Positions 33,223 through 46,289 of a DNA stretch of 64,000 bases are shown one piece after another. The notes under the pieces are model-generated. The model saw only the letters and a program-made list of their open reading frames with translations, was not told the origin of the DNA and made no database searches. The stretch comes from Thamnaconus septentrionalis. Taxonomy: Eukaryota > Chordata > Actinopteri > Tetraodontiformes > Monacanthidae. The stretch's first letter is position 1, and the number at the start of each line of letters is the position of its first letter. Location of the stretch: NCBI GenBank assembly GCA_009823395.1, contig CM020502.1:25856944-25920943 (forward strand), written 5' to 3'. Made by a program: the position numbers and the translations under genes.

Positions 33223-34837
33223 ATGTTAATGAATTGCGCTCTGGATTCCGAGATGAGAAATGGAGACGTGACAAAGGCTTCATTTTTTACCTCTGACCTG
33301 TTTGTCCTCGTCCTTCCAGCAGCGGCCGTGGCGGTGGTGGCAGCAGTTTGATGAGGACGGATGGCCGAACGACCTTCCCGAAGGTCAAATGTAACGACTG
33401 CGCTTCCCCCAGGATCTTGGTCCTTTTTTGTCTTTCTTTACAGTTGCTGTCTCCCCGTCGTTAACCGTGCCTGGCGGGTTGACATCAGATATTGTGTTGC
33501 CTTTGTGCGTCGCCTTGTGATGTTTCACTCGGCTTTCACTCCAACGCAGCTTTTGTATATTTGTTGTTCTATGTCTGGGGGGATATAAAACAAGGCTACG
33601 CTAACGAAAGAACAAGAACAAAAATGCATTAAATATACATTTATTTGCAGAGCGTGTCGGCACTCATAAAACAGAAACAAAACGGAGCGTCTGTTCTGAT
33701 AAGTTGAGGTGGCGTCATTCCGGCGTCGGCCTCTTGGAGGCTCAAAGAGTCGAGGCTGTTTGAGGATGCGAGGCTTCGCTCTCTCATCGAGGCGTGTTGA
33801 GGAACATCATCAGAGGCAGCAGAGATTTCCTGTCCCTCCACTGACAGCGGCGTCGGCACGCAGGAGCACAGCCGAGCGCTGAATGCTGACGAGCTCCTTT
33901 TTTCTCTTCTTCTTCCTTTTTTTTTTTTTTTTTTCAACTTCAGCGTCAAAATGGCTGAGGGCAGGGCGGGGAAAAAAAGGGTTTCTCTGGGCGTTGTTTT
34001 GATCTGCTTTGGCTTTTTTGCTTTTTGTTTCTTTTTTAAAATCGAAATAATTATTCATAATAACCTGGGTGTCTTCTGTTTTTCCAAAATAAAATCAAGA
34101 AATTTGAGAAAAGATACATTCTTAAAATAATTTCATTTATATATGTCCAACAAGCAAACCCAACATACAAAATTCAATGTCTCATTCTGCTGATACCTGA
34201 TGGAATTAATAACAGCGGTGTCAAAAGGATCATGAACCATATCATCCTGTTTGGCTTTTGAATTCAATTTTACTAAGAAGCTAAAAAACAACATTTCTGT
34301 AATAAGCCCATATCAAAAATCCCAGTTTGACACAATCATTGAGCCATACCACAGTTGTGTCGGCGGTGTTTTTTGCTGCTGTTGTCTTCAATAATGCAGA
34401 ATATTACAAGCAAACGTGTAAGCTGTTTATTCTACTTCAGTCTCTCCACCCGCCTGCGCTCCTGCTTCAACCACCGTCATGAAACTCTCCACTTGGTATC
34501 TAGAGTGTATCATTAAACCTGAGTGATGGCCCCCGAGTTGCTAATAGGTCGTTAGCCGGAGATGGTTAATTAGCATCCAGTGCTAGCGTGCTAGCAGGCT
34601 TGCTGGCGCTGCCGAGGTAATTACAGCCCAGCTCCGCTGATCCACTCTGGGGACTGTTCCAGTGATCAGTCACACGGTGTTGCAGCTGATCGGCTGAGTA
34701 TTGCTAGCTGGTGTCGGCTCACTTAATGTATTTTTTTAAATATCTAAGTAGGAAGCGTTGCATGCTGTTTCGTGTTGTAGTCAAGACCGCACCAACCAAG
34801 ACAATATCAAGACTAGAGAGTACCAAGACCCTTAAAC

Positions 34838-34869
34838 CGAGATTGGTCTTGAGACCAAGACCAATCTCG
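34838..34869 (+). repeat. Perfect 13-bp inverted repeat with 6-base loop
   Basis: CGAGATTGGTCTT, GAGACC, AAGACCAATCTCG. It sits in a run of AAGACC/CAAGAC words (34,780-34,870) typical of degenerate fish repeat DNA. Confidence 0.8.
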
Positions 34870-36098
34870 AGTAAACACTGTTGTCGTTGAATTCAGTTTT
34901 GTAGGGTTACTTTCTATCTTCTTAAAAATCAAGTCGCTGCTCCACCTTTCAGAAACTCTGAGTTAAAATACACCATGGAACCTGTTTCGGCCCTACATCT
35001 GCACGCTGGGCTGAAAAAAAAAAAGCTGCCAAGCGGAGGGAAAAAAAAAAAACACGCACATTACACAGCCGTCCCCGCCGACTTAAGTACTTGTTTTGAC
35101 GTTCCGGCTAGTCGACTCCGACAATTACCGCTCTGTAATCTGTGTTGCTTCGCGTGGGGGGGTGGGGGAAAGGAGCAGATGTGCGCCCAATCAAAGGCGA
35201 TTTTCCCCCTGTTAGCGCGCCGCGTGTGTGAATGTCACATTAGAGGCGGGCGCAGGAAAAGCTGCGGTGTCCTCTGAAGTGCCTTATCGCGCATTGTGCC
35301 GCAGCGCCGCGGAACACACACGCACGCACGTGCACACACAGACACAGACATACGGATGCGTGCAAAAAAAGATTTGGCTATTCATACAGTGTGGCGCTAA
35401 CTGAATCACCCAGAGTTCGCCAAAAAAAGAAGGAGAGACACAGAGAAAAATGTTCCTATTGTTTCCGACAGAGAGCCGCTTGACTGAAGCCGCCGAGGCC
35501 GCAGCCCGTCTGGGCTTTCTGTTGCAGGCAGCGGCTGCCGCCTGTAGCATGTGAGGATCACAGGTCTCTGAATGCTGGCGCCGCAAAGACCCCGCTGTTA
35601 CTAGGTAGCATGCCAGGCTAATTAACGTCCCAATTGTTTATTCCCGCTTCTTCTCCTCGATGAAACCCAGTGTGAAAATCCATGTGTCTGGAAAACTGCC
35701 CAGCCACTGCGGCCCCTTTTACACAAAGACGGGTTTCCCTGAAAACGCAGAAACATTTATTCGGTTCAGCCTTGCGTTTACACGAAGCTGGCGTTTTTTA
35801 CTGAAACACTCGTCAGGTTGGACAAGTTTTGCTGTTCAAAACTTCGCCTTCCTGGCTTCATGTAAATGTTGAAACCGATCTTTTTTTTTGGAAAATTGTC
35901 CCTCTACTACCACCACCACCGCCCCCGGGCTGAATCGATGCGCTGGGCTCACCAGAGGCCTCTGACCGACGCCTGCTGCAGTTAATCTGTGCCGACGAGC
36001 CGTCCACAGCGAGGCCACGTTTCCGACAGGAAGCGTGCGTTTGCTTCGCCCGCAGCCATGAAATCTATATTTCAAAGGTCTGGCGGGCAGCAGGAGGG

Positions 36099-36100
<2 letters not shown>

Positions 36101-36144
<44 letters not shown>

Positions 36145-36178
36145 ACGCACGGCCGTGTGTGTGTGTGTGTGTGTGTGG
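36101..36178 (+). repeat. Two adjacent (GT)n arrays
   Basis: 36,101-36,142 and 36,155-36,178, separated by TTACGCACGGCC; another short GT run lies at 36,340-36,359. Confidence 0.95.
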
Positions 36179-36608
36179 GTGATGAATAAATCACAGCAGG
36201 ACGTACAGTGTGTGCACACTGAGCTAATTATTCGCATCTATATTTGACGACGCTGCGTTTAGCCTTGTGAGTCAGGAAGTGGCGAGATCATCACAATCCT
36301 GTCTGTGAAGTTTTGAAGTTTGCAGCCCCTCTGCGTTTTTGTGTGTGTGTGTGTGTGTATTATTAATCCTTGACCGGGACAATACGCTATGCCCCGCCCC
36401 CTCTCCTCCTTCCCCTCCTCCTCCTCCAACTCCTCCTCCTCTTCACGGTGACTAATTGCGTTCTCAGGCGGGCTGCATCGTTGAGGCGCAGTTGTTGTGA
36501 CACACGTCTGCGTCCGTCTATATTTGGCCCGTCAGACGTGTCGGCGGCGCTAATTGACGATTTCGTCTTCCCTCCCGTTTTGTGGGAGTTTGGTGAGATG
36601 GAGGCGAT

Positions 36609-36705
36609 TCTTCTTCTTCTTCTTCTTCTTCTTCTTCTTCTTCTTCTTCTTCTTCTTCTGCTTCTTCTTCTGCTTCAGCTTCTTCTTCTTCTTCCTTCAG
36701 GAAGT
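36609..36705 (+). repeat. (CTT)n polypyrimidine tract
   Basis: About 97 bp almost wholly of CTT with three CTG/CAG interruptions. Strand-asymmetric mirror-like DNA of this type can form triplexes. Confidence 0.95.
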
Positions 36706-37042
36706 AGCAGCTTTCCACCTGATCATAAAAGCAAAAATGCACTTTCTGATCTACTACTTTGGCACTCTGGCATTTTAAAAGTTGGCTTAAAAGCTGTTTT
36801 CCTGCCCTGCAGAGCCTCCAGTTTGAAAGCCTCCCACTGATAAAGTGCTGAAAAGACTTCCTCCAGGAGAGATTCTGCCCTCTTTGTAGTTTCTGTTTTT
36901 GTTTGTCTGGAGTTATAAATAAATCGTCACAATGTTTTTCCTCTGCAGGTAGACAAAGAGTGACCGACTGATAGGCAAGAGATATTTTCAGCTGGATTTG
37001 GACACTTTTTTCTTTTTTTCTTTCCATTTCAAGCGGCTCGGA

Positions 37043-37421
37043 TCCATCCATCCATCCATCTTCTATGCCCGCTTATTCCTATTCAGGGTCACGGGGGTCT
37101 GCTGGAGCCTATCCCAGCTGTCTTAGGGCGAAGTCAGGGTGACACCCTGGACAAGTCGCCAGCTCAACGCAGGGCCACATAGAGACAGACAACCATTCAC
37201 ACTCACATGCACACCTATGGACAATTCAGAGTGTACAATTGACCTCACATGCATGTTTTTGGACTGTGGGAGGAAGCCGGAGAACCCGGAGAGAACCCAC
37301 GCAGACACAGGGAGAACATGCAAACTCCACACAGAAAGGTCCCAGGCCCGGGCCCCGGAATCGAACCCACGACCTTCTTGCTGTGAGGCGGCAGCGCTAA
37401 CCACTGCGCCACCGTGTCGCC
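37043..37421 (-). mobile_element. tRNA-derived SINE, copy 1
   Basis: Minus orientation. The head at 37,421-37,355 carries a pol III A box (TGGCGCAGTGGTTAGCGC) and B box (GGTTCGATTCC). The body is followed by a 3' tail of ATGG-type repeats (CCAT on +, 37,043-37,062). It is nearly identical to the copies at 38.5 and 48.9 kb. The flanking duplication is short and unclear (CGGATC on both sides). Confidence 0.9.
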
Positions 37422-38149
37422 GGATCTGGAACACAAAGGTGACAAATTCAGATTTCCGAAATCTGTCATCGTCAGTCTTTGGAAAAGCGACGGAAACGGT
37501 CCATTTTGATAATTTGCTTCCTTCGTCTCTGCTTTAAATCTCCTAAAGATACTTCAGAGGCTGAAGATTTCATTCAAATCTTGCTCTTTTTTGCACATAC
37601 AGATACATTTTTTTTTTCCTTTATCTGTTCTTTTTGATTCCACCTCGAGCTGCAGCGGACATCAGGTCCTGCGTCTTGTTGATCGCCGGCCCCTGGCGGA
37701 AGTTCTTGGAAATGCTACGGACGTGATTAAGGCTTAATGGATGTCTCACACATCTTTTCTATGCCAATTTAGGGTTGGAGAATTATGTGAGAGCTAATCA
37801 ATAACATTTTGTTTCACGGCCTGAGTGTAGATGGAGGTGTGGAGACTTTACCACAAGACGGTGCCATTTCTGACATCACAAGGAGCCGACTTCTATCATG
37901 AGCTCACGAACGCACACATGTTGCAGTCCCGTGGCAGGGGAACACGTCTCGGTGCAGCATGATGCTTGTTTGACTCTGCAGTCAGACGGTGCTTGGAGGA
38001 GATAAATGTTTTCTCCAGGTGACTGTAAAAACGGTGAAATCACACCACCGTTAAATAGCGCTCGCTCCCTCACTCGCTGGCTCGTTTGTTCGCCCGCTCT
38101 CGTCTCGTCTAACGCGCCTTGAGTGGACGGAGCTAAAAATAGCCCGGTT

Positions 38150-38199
<50 letters not shown>

Positions 38200-38521
38200 A
38201 AAACACACCAAAATAAAAACTCTAAGGCTGGAAACGCTCGCTGCCCATCACGCACGTTTTTGGGGGGGTTTTGCTTTTTAACGATCGACCGACAATAAAA
38301 AAAGAAACCCTGCAAAACATTTTTTTTCAAAACATTTTTATTTTTTTGAAGCAGGAAGAGTTTCTTCCGGCTCTCGACGCTCTTTGAGTCTGAGCTAAAC
38401 AAATCCTGCGTGACTTTTCGGGATTTGTCTCCTGAAGCCGCTGAGGTCCTCCGACTCGGAGGCTCTGTTTGTTCAGCGCTGCCTGCAAACCGTGCAGGTT
38501 CCACCTAAATTAGGAGAATCT
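37422..38521. other. Region between two SINEs, no gene recognised
   Basis: Contains a (CA)23 array at 38,152-38,198. Nothing else recognisable. Confidence 0.5.
38152..38198 (+). repeat. (CA)23 microsatellite
   Basis: Uninterrupted CA run. Confidence 0.97.
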
Positions 38522-38533
38522 GATTATCAGGGG

Positions 38534-38909
38534 GGCGACACGGTGGCGCAGTGGTTAGCGCTGCCGCCTCGCAGCAAGAAGGTCGTGGGTTCGATTCCGG
38601 GGCCCGGGCCTGTGACCTTTCTGTGTGGAGTTTGCATGTTCTCCCTGTGTCTGCGTGGGTTCTCTCCGGGTTCTCCGGCTTCCTCCCACACTCCAAAAAC
38701 ATGCATGTGAGGTCAATTGAACACTGTAAATTGTCCGTAGGTGTGCATGTGAGTGTGAATGGTTGTTTGTTTCTATGTGGCCCTGTGATGAACTGGCGAC
38801 TTGTCCAGGGTGTCACCCTGCCTTCGCCCTAAGACTGCTGGGATAGGCTCCAGCAGACCCCCGTGACCCTGAATTGGAATAAGCGGGCATAGAAGATGAA
38901 TGAATGAAT
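38534..38909 (+). mobile_element. tRNA-derived SINE, copy 2, with 12-bp target-site duplication
   Basis: Plus orientation. A box at about 38,542 (TGGCGCAGTGGTTAGCGC), B box GGTTCGATTCC at about 38,588, and a GAATGAATGAATG-type tail. The same 12 bases, GATTATCAGGGG, flank it at 38,522-38,533 and 38,910-38,921, a clean target-site duplication from LINE-driven insertion. Confidence 0.95.
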
Positions 38910-39478
38910 GATTATCAGGGGTCAAGACTTAAAGGGCCGGCGTCACAGCAACCGTCTCCTGTTGTCTCCTGCAGGTTTTTTTTTTTTTTTTTTTTTTTAG
39001 AAAAACGGCCATCCAACAAAGTGTTGTGAATAGATGAACGGCCGCTATGATCAAGTCAGTTCAGTGTTGTTACTGCCGGATGTTTTTCTTGGATCCAGGT
39101 TGCCGCGTTGGGCTTCGTCAGTTCAGTTGGACTCAGCGATTTCTTCTTCTCCTTTTTTTTTTTTAATCCGCTGGTCTCAAGGAGATGAGTCACAATTAAA
39201 GAAAAAACGCTTTTCAACACTTCCAGGGTGGCGGCGAGTTTTGCAGGCACAAGATCGTGATCGGCCGCGGGGCGAGGATGTCGTCAACACGGACGTTTCT
39301 AGAAACACGGCGAGGAAGAGTGTGTGCAGCGGCGGCGGCGGCAGCGGCAATGGCTTGGCGGCATTGACCTACAAATTGCGTAAAGGCAGCGCGACCCAGC
39401 TTCCCCCCTCGCTTTTATTCCCCCTCCTGCTTTGTCTTTATCCTTTTCACCTTACCGCCAGCGCTGCGACGCTCGCTC

Positions 39479-39520
39479 ACACACACACACACACGCGCAC
39501 ACACACACACACACACACAT
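39479..39520 (+). repeat. (CA)n microsatellite
   Basis: CA run with one CGCG interruption. Confidence 0.9.
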
Positions 39521-39989
39521 GGACTCACTGCTCTCTTTCGCTCCATCTTATGAATCTGATGCGCCTTTAAATGGTCACTGAATGTTTTTCTCCGTCCTTC
39601 AGTCTGAAATCTATCACCGCTGCATTCAACCAACTAACTAAAAATATCCAAACTTGGCTGTGGACTCATTTACATGCATCTTTGTTAGCAACTAGTAGCA
39701 GTTAGCATTCAGCTGCCGCCGCGTCATCGGACCAATGGGAGAGCCGTGTTTTGTTGTCCAGCGACTTTGTGGGCATGCGGTGGAGGCGTTTTTGAGGACG
39801 GAGGTGGGGTTTTGAGAAAAGGGGGAGGGGCCTGACACATGGACGCATGCTGGGAAAGAAAAGGCCAGCAGCAGACAGCTGCATTTTCATGCATCTGCAG
39901 TAATTAGCGTGTGACACAGTTGTGCATTTCTTCATGACAGTCATGCGATTCAACACAAACAGGAAGCTGTTTGTTGTTGGTTATTTTAC

Positions 39990-40044
39990 GTGTGTGTGTG
40001 TGTGTGTTTGTGTGAGCGAGAGAGAGAGAGAGAGAGAGAGAGAG
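39990..40044 (+). repeat. (TG)n followed by (GA)n
   Basis: TG run 39,990-40,008 then GA run 40,016-40,044. Confidence 0.9.
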
Positions 40045-40723
40045 TGAGTGTTTTTTTTTTTTATCTCCACACATTTTTCTGCGCTGAAACATTTTCGACC
40101 TGCGGCTCCTTTGCTCGCGCAGCATCGCATGAGGAGACCGATGGATCTGATTGGTCCACTCCATCCAATCACATCCCAGCATCTTCTTCCAAACACTTTC
40201 AAAAACCAGTCGACCGGTTGGTGGCCGGCGGTTGTCGTTGCGTGACAGAGAGACACGTGCGTGCGTCCGGGCGACTCCGTCCCTCTCGCCGTCCATTTGC
40301 GCCGCCGCCGCCCCCTGCGGACGACGAGGTCGCTCTCAGCCCGCCATCAAGCCTGAGCACTTAAGGCAGGAGGGGAGGAGCTTCTGAGTGCAAAGTTTCC
40401 TGTCGCTGGAGACTCAAGCCGAGACAAAGGCAAGAGGGAGGGGAAAAAAACGGAAAAAAAAGTGGAAAAGTGACTCGAAGGCCTTGTTGTTTTCCGTCAG
40501 CTGATCGTGGTGAAAAGAATAGATTCCCGTCGGCCTAAATCACATGATCCCTCGGGGGGGGGGGGGTAGATGTATGATGGGAAATGAAGAGATGCTTCAG
40601 CCTGGGCCTGCAGCTCTGCTTGTGCTTAAAATAAACATACATACACAACATACAACCTGTTTTTGCAAACACACACTCACAATTTCCTCAGTTGTCATCA
40701 AGAAAGAAGCTGCACCTGTTCGC

Positions 40724-40773
40724 TCAGTCAGTCAGTCAGTCAGTCAGTCAGTCAGTCAGTCAGTCAGTCAGTC
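40724..40773 (+). repeat. (TCAG)12 tetranucleotide array
   Basis: Uninterrupted CAGT/TCAG units, followed by a short CCGT run. Confidence 0.95.
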
Positions 40774-41194
40774 GTACCGTCCGTCCGTCTTCCCGCCGAC
40801 CCTCCAAAGCCCCGTGGAGACACTTTAACTTGGAAAATGGAGTGTGGCTGCCTCGGAATCTCATTTCCGTCTTAGCTCGTAGCGGGTCGGGCGGGAGCGC
40901 GTCCGTTGTCAAGTGCAGTTTAAGCCGCCTGAGAGCCAAAGGAGCGACGGCAGAGGAGAGAGGGGGGAATGAAGAGGAGGGATCGGTGGAACGCCGCGGA
41001 GGAGGAGGAGAAGTTTTCAGATTCAATCCGCTCATCTGTCCGAATTCATCGGCCGAGAGCTTCAGGCCGCGCTGGGAGGACTAGTTGCGTAATTGTGCAA
41101 AATTGTGTTTCCGTCCTGTCAGAGACGAGCAGAGTCGCTCCTTGGCTCCTCCTGCTGTGCAGAAAGTGTGCGCTAAAAATGCAGGGAACTAGCC

Positions 41195-41355
41195 CTGCGT
41201 GACATCACAGAGGGAGGTCAGGCATTGGCCCCGCCCACTCAGACCACCTAATATTTTTTAGTCCCCTTCATGGAGAAATATTCAAACAAAAGCTTGAGTT
41301 TTTTTAGTTTTAGCATGTGGCTGGCTGCAAACAGAGGGCTAAATACGCTAGGCAT
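41195..41355 (+). repeat. Forkhead-motif dispersed element
   Basis: Starts GCGTGACATCACAGAGGGAG and ends GGCTGCAAACAGAGGGCTAA at about 41,323-41,342. Confidence 0.65.
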
Positions 41356-41739
41356 CTACTCATTTTTTTTTTCCTGGGTAATTGATCACGTGACGCTGCT
41401 CTGCTGGGATGAGCAGCGAAGGGAGTTCACGCCCACTTGTTTATCACCTCATTTACAAGCCATCAGTCAGACGGTCGTCTAAATCAGGAGAGGAAAAAAA
41501 AGAGACGTCTTCCAGATGTCTCGCATTGCGTCTGCCGCCTTTTGGTGTATTGCAGCTCCACAGTGACAATGTCAAGATGAGGACGTGGCACCAGGCGATG
41601 CTGATTGCAGATGTAAACGCGTAATATTAATAAATCATCGGGCGAGGACGGCGGAGCCTTCTGCAGCTGCCGGGTTTGATAGTAGCTGCTGCAGTTTGCT
41701 GCACTGAGAGGAAGCTGCTTCCTCAAGAGTGACTCATAT

Positions 41740-41743
<4 letters not shown>

Positions 41744-41797
<54 letters not shown>

Positions 41798-41836
41798 GAG
41801 GATGCTTCGCTCTGCTGGCTGGCTGGCTGGCTGGCT
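41744..41836 (+). repeat. (TG)26 followed by (TGGC)n
   Basis: TG 41,744-41,795; TGGC 41,813-41,836. Confidence 0.95.
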
Positions 41837-43792
41837 GACGCGAGGCCTTGCCATGCCAATAGTGTCTATCGACCGGCGAGGATTTACAGTAGATCCTTGC
41901 AGACGACGGTGCTTCCTGAATGAAAGTGCAGGAAGCAGGAAGTGATTGACGGTCGAGGCTCGCGGTGTTATGTAAGGATTTGGGTGTTTCGGGTTTTTTT
42001 ACCCCCACGTCGTAATTATTATACTTCATGCGATAATGTAGGTCAGAGGAATACCTTTTTATACTCAAAAGAAAAAAAATCTTGATGTCTCGTTTATCAA
42101 ACCAAATTGAGCCTTTTGGTGCGAAATTTGAAATTCAGGTATTTTCACGTTATTTAGAAATATCGGTTCTACACGTGAATGACAAAAGCTGACCCATATT
42201 CATGAGGCGACCCTCCGCAGTCTATTCAGCCTTTCTTTTCTTGGGTGGATGGTGCCATCTTGTGGCCAAGCCGGATAGCACATTCTTATTTGGTTCTGTC
42301 GCTAAAAGAAAAGTGGCTTTAAAATGTGTAATCATGTGCAGTTCCGTAATGTAAGATGCCAAGCTTAGCTGTATGTCCTGACGTCATATCAACAAGTCTA
42401 TATTGATAAATCTTACAATATCTAACAAGTCGATATTTAACTGCATCTTGTAAAACAGCTGCGCAAAAACATCAAGTCCCAAAACGCTTTTCGTGTAACG
42501 CCTATCTTTTCCCAGCAGAGGGCGCCAAATACAAAGCAGTATACCGAACGACACCGTTCTGGCGCCTCGTGCAGACAAACAGGAAGGTCACTCAGTGGCC
42601 GTGCGCACAGCGTCCGGGCCTGCGCTCGCGCGCGTCCCACGCAACACCCTGCCACACGCCCGAAGCAGCTCCATCCAGAATATGAATTGGCTTTCTGCTG
42701 AATCCAAGCGATAAATCACGAGTCGTTTGTGTTGGCGGGCGCCTTCAGACTCCATAATGGTCTTTATCAGGCTGGCGAGGAGCAGCAGCAGCAGCAGCGA
42801 CAGCAGCAGCAGCCGCTATTATCGCTGCCGCTGCTCCCGGGTCACTACTTTATCTTCACGCTGCAGACGCTTCGCAGCCTTTGAAGCCGGCATTGGCACG
42901 AAGCGGTGAGCCGCGGCATGAAAACGTGAAAAACCGGGCAAATTCGCCACGAGATGCTCACTTTCCAAGCGGGTCCAGAGCCGGAGAACGATCACCAACA
43001 GACGACAGGGAAGCGTCCTTGTGCAGTCACACGGGCGAAGCATTGATGACATTTTGGGACTTCCAGTTGCTTTTGGGGTCGGTTAAAACTTTAAAAGTTC
43101 TGATAGACGCTGAACTGCACAGCTTAAAGCTCGCAAACATGTGGATATTTGTGTGATTTTTTTTTAAGTCCTATTCCAACCTGAAAGCTCTGACCAAAAA
43201 AAAGTTTCAGATGGAGTTTAGTGCCAAGGACCCAATCAGGGCCCGTTTAATTGATACGAAAGCAGGAAGTGGACACAGCAAGCTGCCCACAAATGCTGCC
43301 AAAGAAGAAGAAACAAGTAACAAGGAAGATCTCTGAAGGCTTTTCAAAAAGAAAAACATGTTTCCACTTCCCACCTTGGCTTTTAAGGGACTCGGGGAAA
43401 GTCTGGCCTCCCCTCAGCGCCGTCCAATTGGCCCATTAATCCCAAATATTCTGCGTGCTTCGTTTTAGCCTCGGAGGCGTCGTCCCAAGATCTTACACCA
43501 TTGTGTCTTCGCTGCGTTTATTGGACGGCTTAACGAGTTTCAGTGTCACAAAATAAAAAAAAGGGAAAGAAAAAGAAAAACCTGCAAGGGAAGGTGTTTG
43601 ATGTCCCAAAAGTGAGGTTAGTTGTCGGGGGTGTGAGGGGTTGGGGTTTAATGAGAAAGTTATGAGAGGCTCCTTCGACAGCTCTCCTGTGTCGCTGGAG
43701 AAGAGCAACGATCCTGAACTTGCAAATGAAATAAAAGACAATCAGGTTGCACGTGCATGAGGCACCCAGGCAGTAAGGTACGCCTAAGTAAA

Positions 43793-43794
<2 letters not shown>

Positions 43795-43852
<58 letters not shown>

Positions 43853-43862
43853 GTCTATCTAG

Positions 43863-43900
<38 letters not shown>

Positions 43901-43990
43901 GTCTATCTGTCTATCCAGCTATCTATCTATCTGTCTATCTATCTATCTGTCTATCTGTCTGTCTGTCTGTCTATCGATCTATCAATCTAT
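43795..43990 (+). repeat. (ATCT)n array of about 195 bp
   Basis: ATCT units with scattered GTCT, AGCT and CGAT variants; the largest tetranucleotide array in the window. Confidence 0.97.
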
Positions 43991-44754
43991 CTACAACTAC
44001 TTTTCTTCCTTCCCTCCTTGCTGCCTGTTATCCTACCTTCCTGTCTGTTTTTTCCTGCTCATCCGTCCTCGGGTGAACTCTGACACGGACTCAGGAAGTG
44101 GGCGTGACACGTCTCGCCGTGGCCCCCGTCCTCATTGGCTGCTGGTGGCCCAGAGCGCCGGGACGCCACTTCTTCAAACCGACGCCCCAGGACTACTCAT
44201 TCAGAAGGCGTCAGCCACCCACTCGCAGCACTGGCAAGCAGCTCGTTGAAGCGTCCCGGCGACTCCTGTTAAACCGCCGGCCGGCTGCGGCGGAGGTGGA
44301 GGGAAACTTCCTGCGCGCTTCGCCGTTTAATTTTTATCAGCCCGAGGCCGTCGTCCCCACCTTTGTGTTGCACCCCAGTTGCAATCGCAGTTTGTCCAGC
44401 CGTGTCCTCCAGGGCTGCCAGGCGGGGGCGCCGCTCCTGGCTGGGTTTGGCCCGGCTGTAAAACCTGACAACGGCAGAAAGTTTGCGCTGTGCAGATGCG
44501 TGTCTATTTGGGAGCAGAGTTACCCAAACAAACGCAGCAGGTGGGAGGGACAAACGCTGAGTCATAAAGCGCTCGGAAAGAGAGCCTACTGTACACCGCA
44601 GGCGGCGGAATTTTTTAATTATTTTATTTTTGTAACCACAGGGCACGTTGTAAAAAAGTTCCCTGCTAAAGTTGTTGAACAAAGAACTCTGCAAGTCTAT
44701 AACAGTCTCAGGAGTGAACGCACTAGCTTGTTGCAAGGGGTGAGGTCCTTCACA

Positions 44755-45228
44755 AGCTGCATTTCCATGACAGTTTTCCGCAAAATAAAAAAGATATTTC
44801 TAAAATTTCGACAAAGTACAATTGCGTTTTGCAGGTGTTTACATTGAATGGTCTGAAGCGCAGAAGCCATAATTCTCGAAACTTACATTTTGCTTTTGTT
44901 TGTTTACGCTTGTTTGCTGTCAAAAATGATTGTTGTATTTTTCTCTTTGATTACTTGTAAAGAATATTCCATCTCCTCCTCCGTCCAAACATAAGATGCC
45001 ATTTTCACTTGAAGTGAACCGCTGACGTGTAAATGCGAAAAAAGTTTTTCCGTGACACTTTTGCGATATCCCTCTATATTGGTACGTCTGAAAAACCACC
45101 TCATGTGAGCGCAAAAACCTTTCAGCCATATTTGAGAGGGTTTTGGAAGTTTAGGTCTTTCCATGACCAGTTTTTTTTATTGCGATATTTAGGTTTTGCG
45201 CAATTCTACGGGTAATGGAAACAAAGCT
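44755..45228 (-). mobile_element. Short TIR transposon, Myb/SANT-bearing family, copy 3
   Basis: Starts AGCTGCATTTCCATGACAG and ends GGTAATGGAAACAAAGCT. The minus-strand frame from 45,164 has RWFFRRTNIE, VWTEE and LQVIKEKN. Same orientation as copy 1. Confidence 0.85.
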
Positions 45229-46166
45229 ACTGTTAGCTTAGCGCCAGTTTTGATGCTACATTAGCTCATGGAAAAACAAAGCACATGTAGGCTCCAAATT
45301 GACATTGCAGCTTGGTTAGCGGTAGTCATTACAGTCCTCTTTCCCATTTGAAGCAATGAAGTGGGATTTTTATCCGTCTAATTTTCATACTCCTCCTCAC
45401 GCCTCTTCACATTGTTTCCAGAAATGCATTTTCTCTGCGGGGTCGAAGGGCAGAGTGTTCTTCCAGAAGCTCGCGCCTGCATATGTAGCATCCGTGCGAT
45501 GCGCTCGGACGCCGAGTTCACCAGAATAGTACCACCTCTGCTTTTTTTGCTTACATAAACATGGGTTTTGCTTGCTTTTGCACGGTATAACAAAGGGAAC
45601 CGGTGCTTAACAATTAGCACAGCGCATTATGTAGATCTGCAGATACAGCAGGAATGGAAAGACGTTTGTGATGTACCTTTAAATTTTTAAGATGGATCGA
45701 CCACGTTTTTGTACTGAAGAAAAAAAAAAAACTCTTTCAGACCTTTTACTCTTTTGTACTTTTTCTCCTGCAGCGTTTTCTGTCCTTAAAGCCGCAGCAG
45801 GCTGGCCGCTCGAGGTTTAACACACACACACACACACACGCGCGTGTGCATGCGTACCCTGGACAATAGCTCCCTAATGCTTCGAGCAGTGACAGGGCCG
45901 GGCCAGCGTCCATTAAGGCTGTCTGCCCACACATGACACGATCAATGCGCCTCAGACCAAACCTTCATACAGAGAGGTGGAGGGGGGAGGAGGAGTTGGG
46001 GAGGAGGGAGGAGGGAGGAGAGCACGACCTTTAGCAAAACCCGCAGATCTGCTGGGATTGTTGCCGGCCAGTCAGTCCAACAAGCCAAGACGTCTTGGCT
46101 GTCAGGCACGAAGACTACAAGGCAAATCTGGAACGAATAATACATTTATTTAAATGTATTTAAAGT

Positions 46167-46203
46167 ATATTTAGCCCTCTGTTCACAACCTTTCTGCTAA
46201 AAC
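46167..46203 (-). repeat. Forkhead-motif element fragment
   Basis: On the minus strand reads AGCAGAAAGGTTGTGAACAG then AGGGCTAAATATAC. Confidence 0.5.
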
Positions 46204-46237
46204 TGATGTTTTGTAGGACCGTTTGTATAAAAGTAGT

Positions 46238-46239
<2 letters not shown>

Positions 46240-46271
<32 letters not shown>

Positions 46272-46289
46272 CAGTAGTAGTAGTAGTAG
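46240..46289 (+). repeat. (ATT)n then (AGT)n
   Basis: Two adjoining trinucleotide runs. GT runs also lie at 46,531-46,552, 46,758-46,773 and 46,977-47,004. Confidence 0.9.

Larger units (their letters stand above)
30210..37042. other. Putative liprin-alpha intron, no gene recognised
   Basis: Mostly single-copy-looking DNA with microsatellites, a tandem set of three forkhead-motif elements (32.7-33.2 kb), a short perfect hairpin (34,838-34,869) and GC-rich blocks near 31.8-32.1 kb. No recognised protein. Confidence 0.4.

Noticed and set aside
37139..37537. SINE-derived frames with a TGRTCKLHTERSQ-type peptide, seen at three sites
   Set aside because: Conserved only because the SINE copies are recent; not a gene.
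43795..43990. Possible CRISPR-like regular array
   Set aside because: Plain ATCT tetranucleotide repeat without spacers, in a vertebrate genome.
44098..44847. 249-codon plus-strand frame
   Set aside because: It crosses from GC-rich unique DNA into a MITE, with no domain, no homologue recognised and no splice context.
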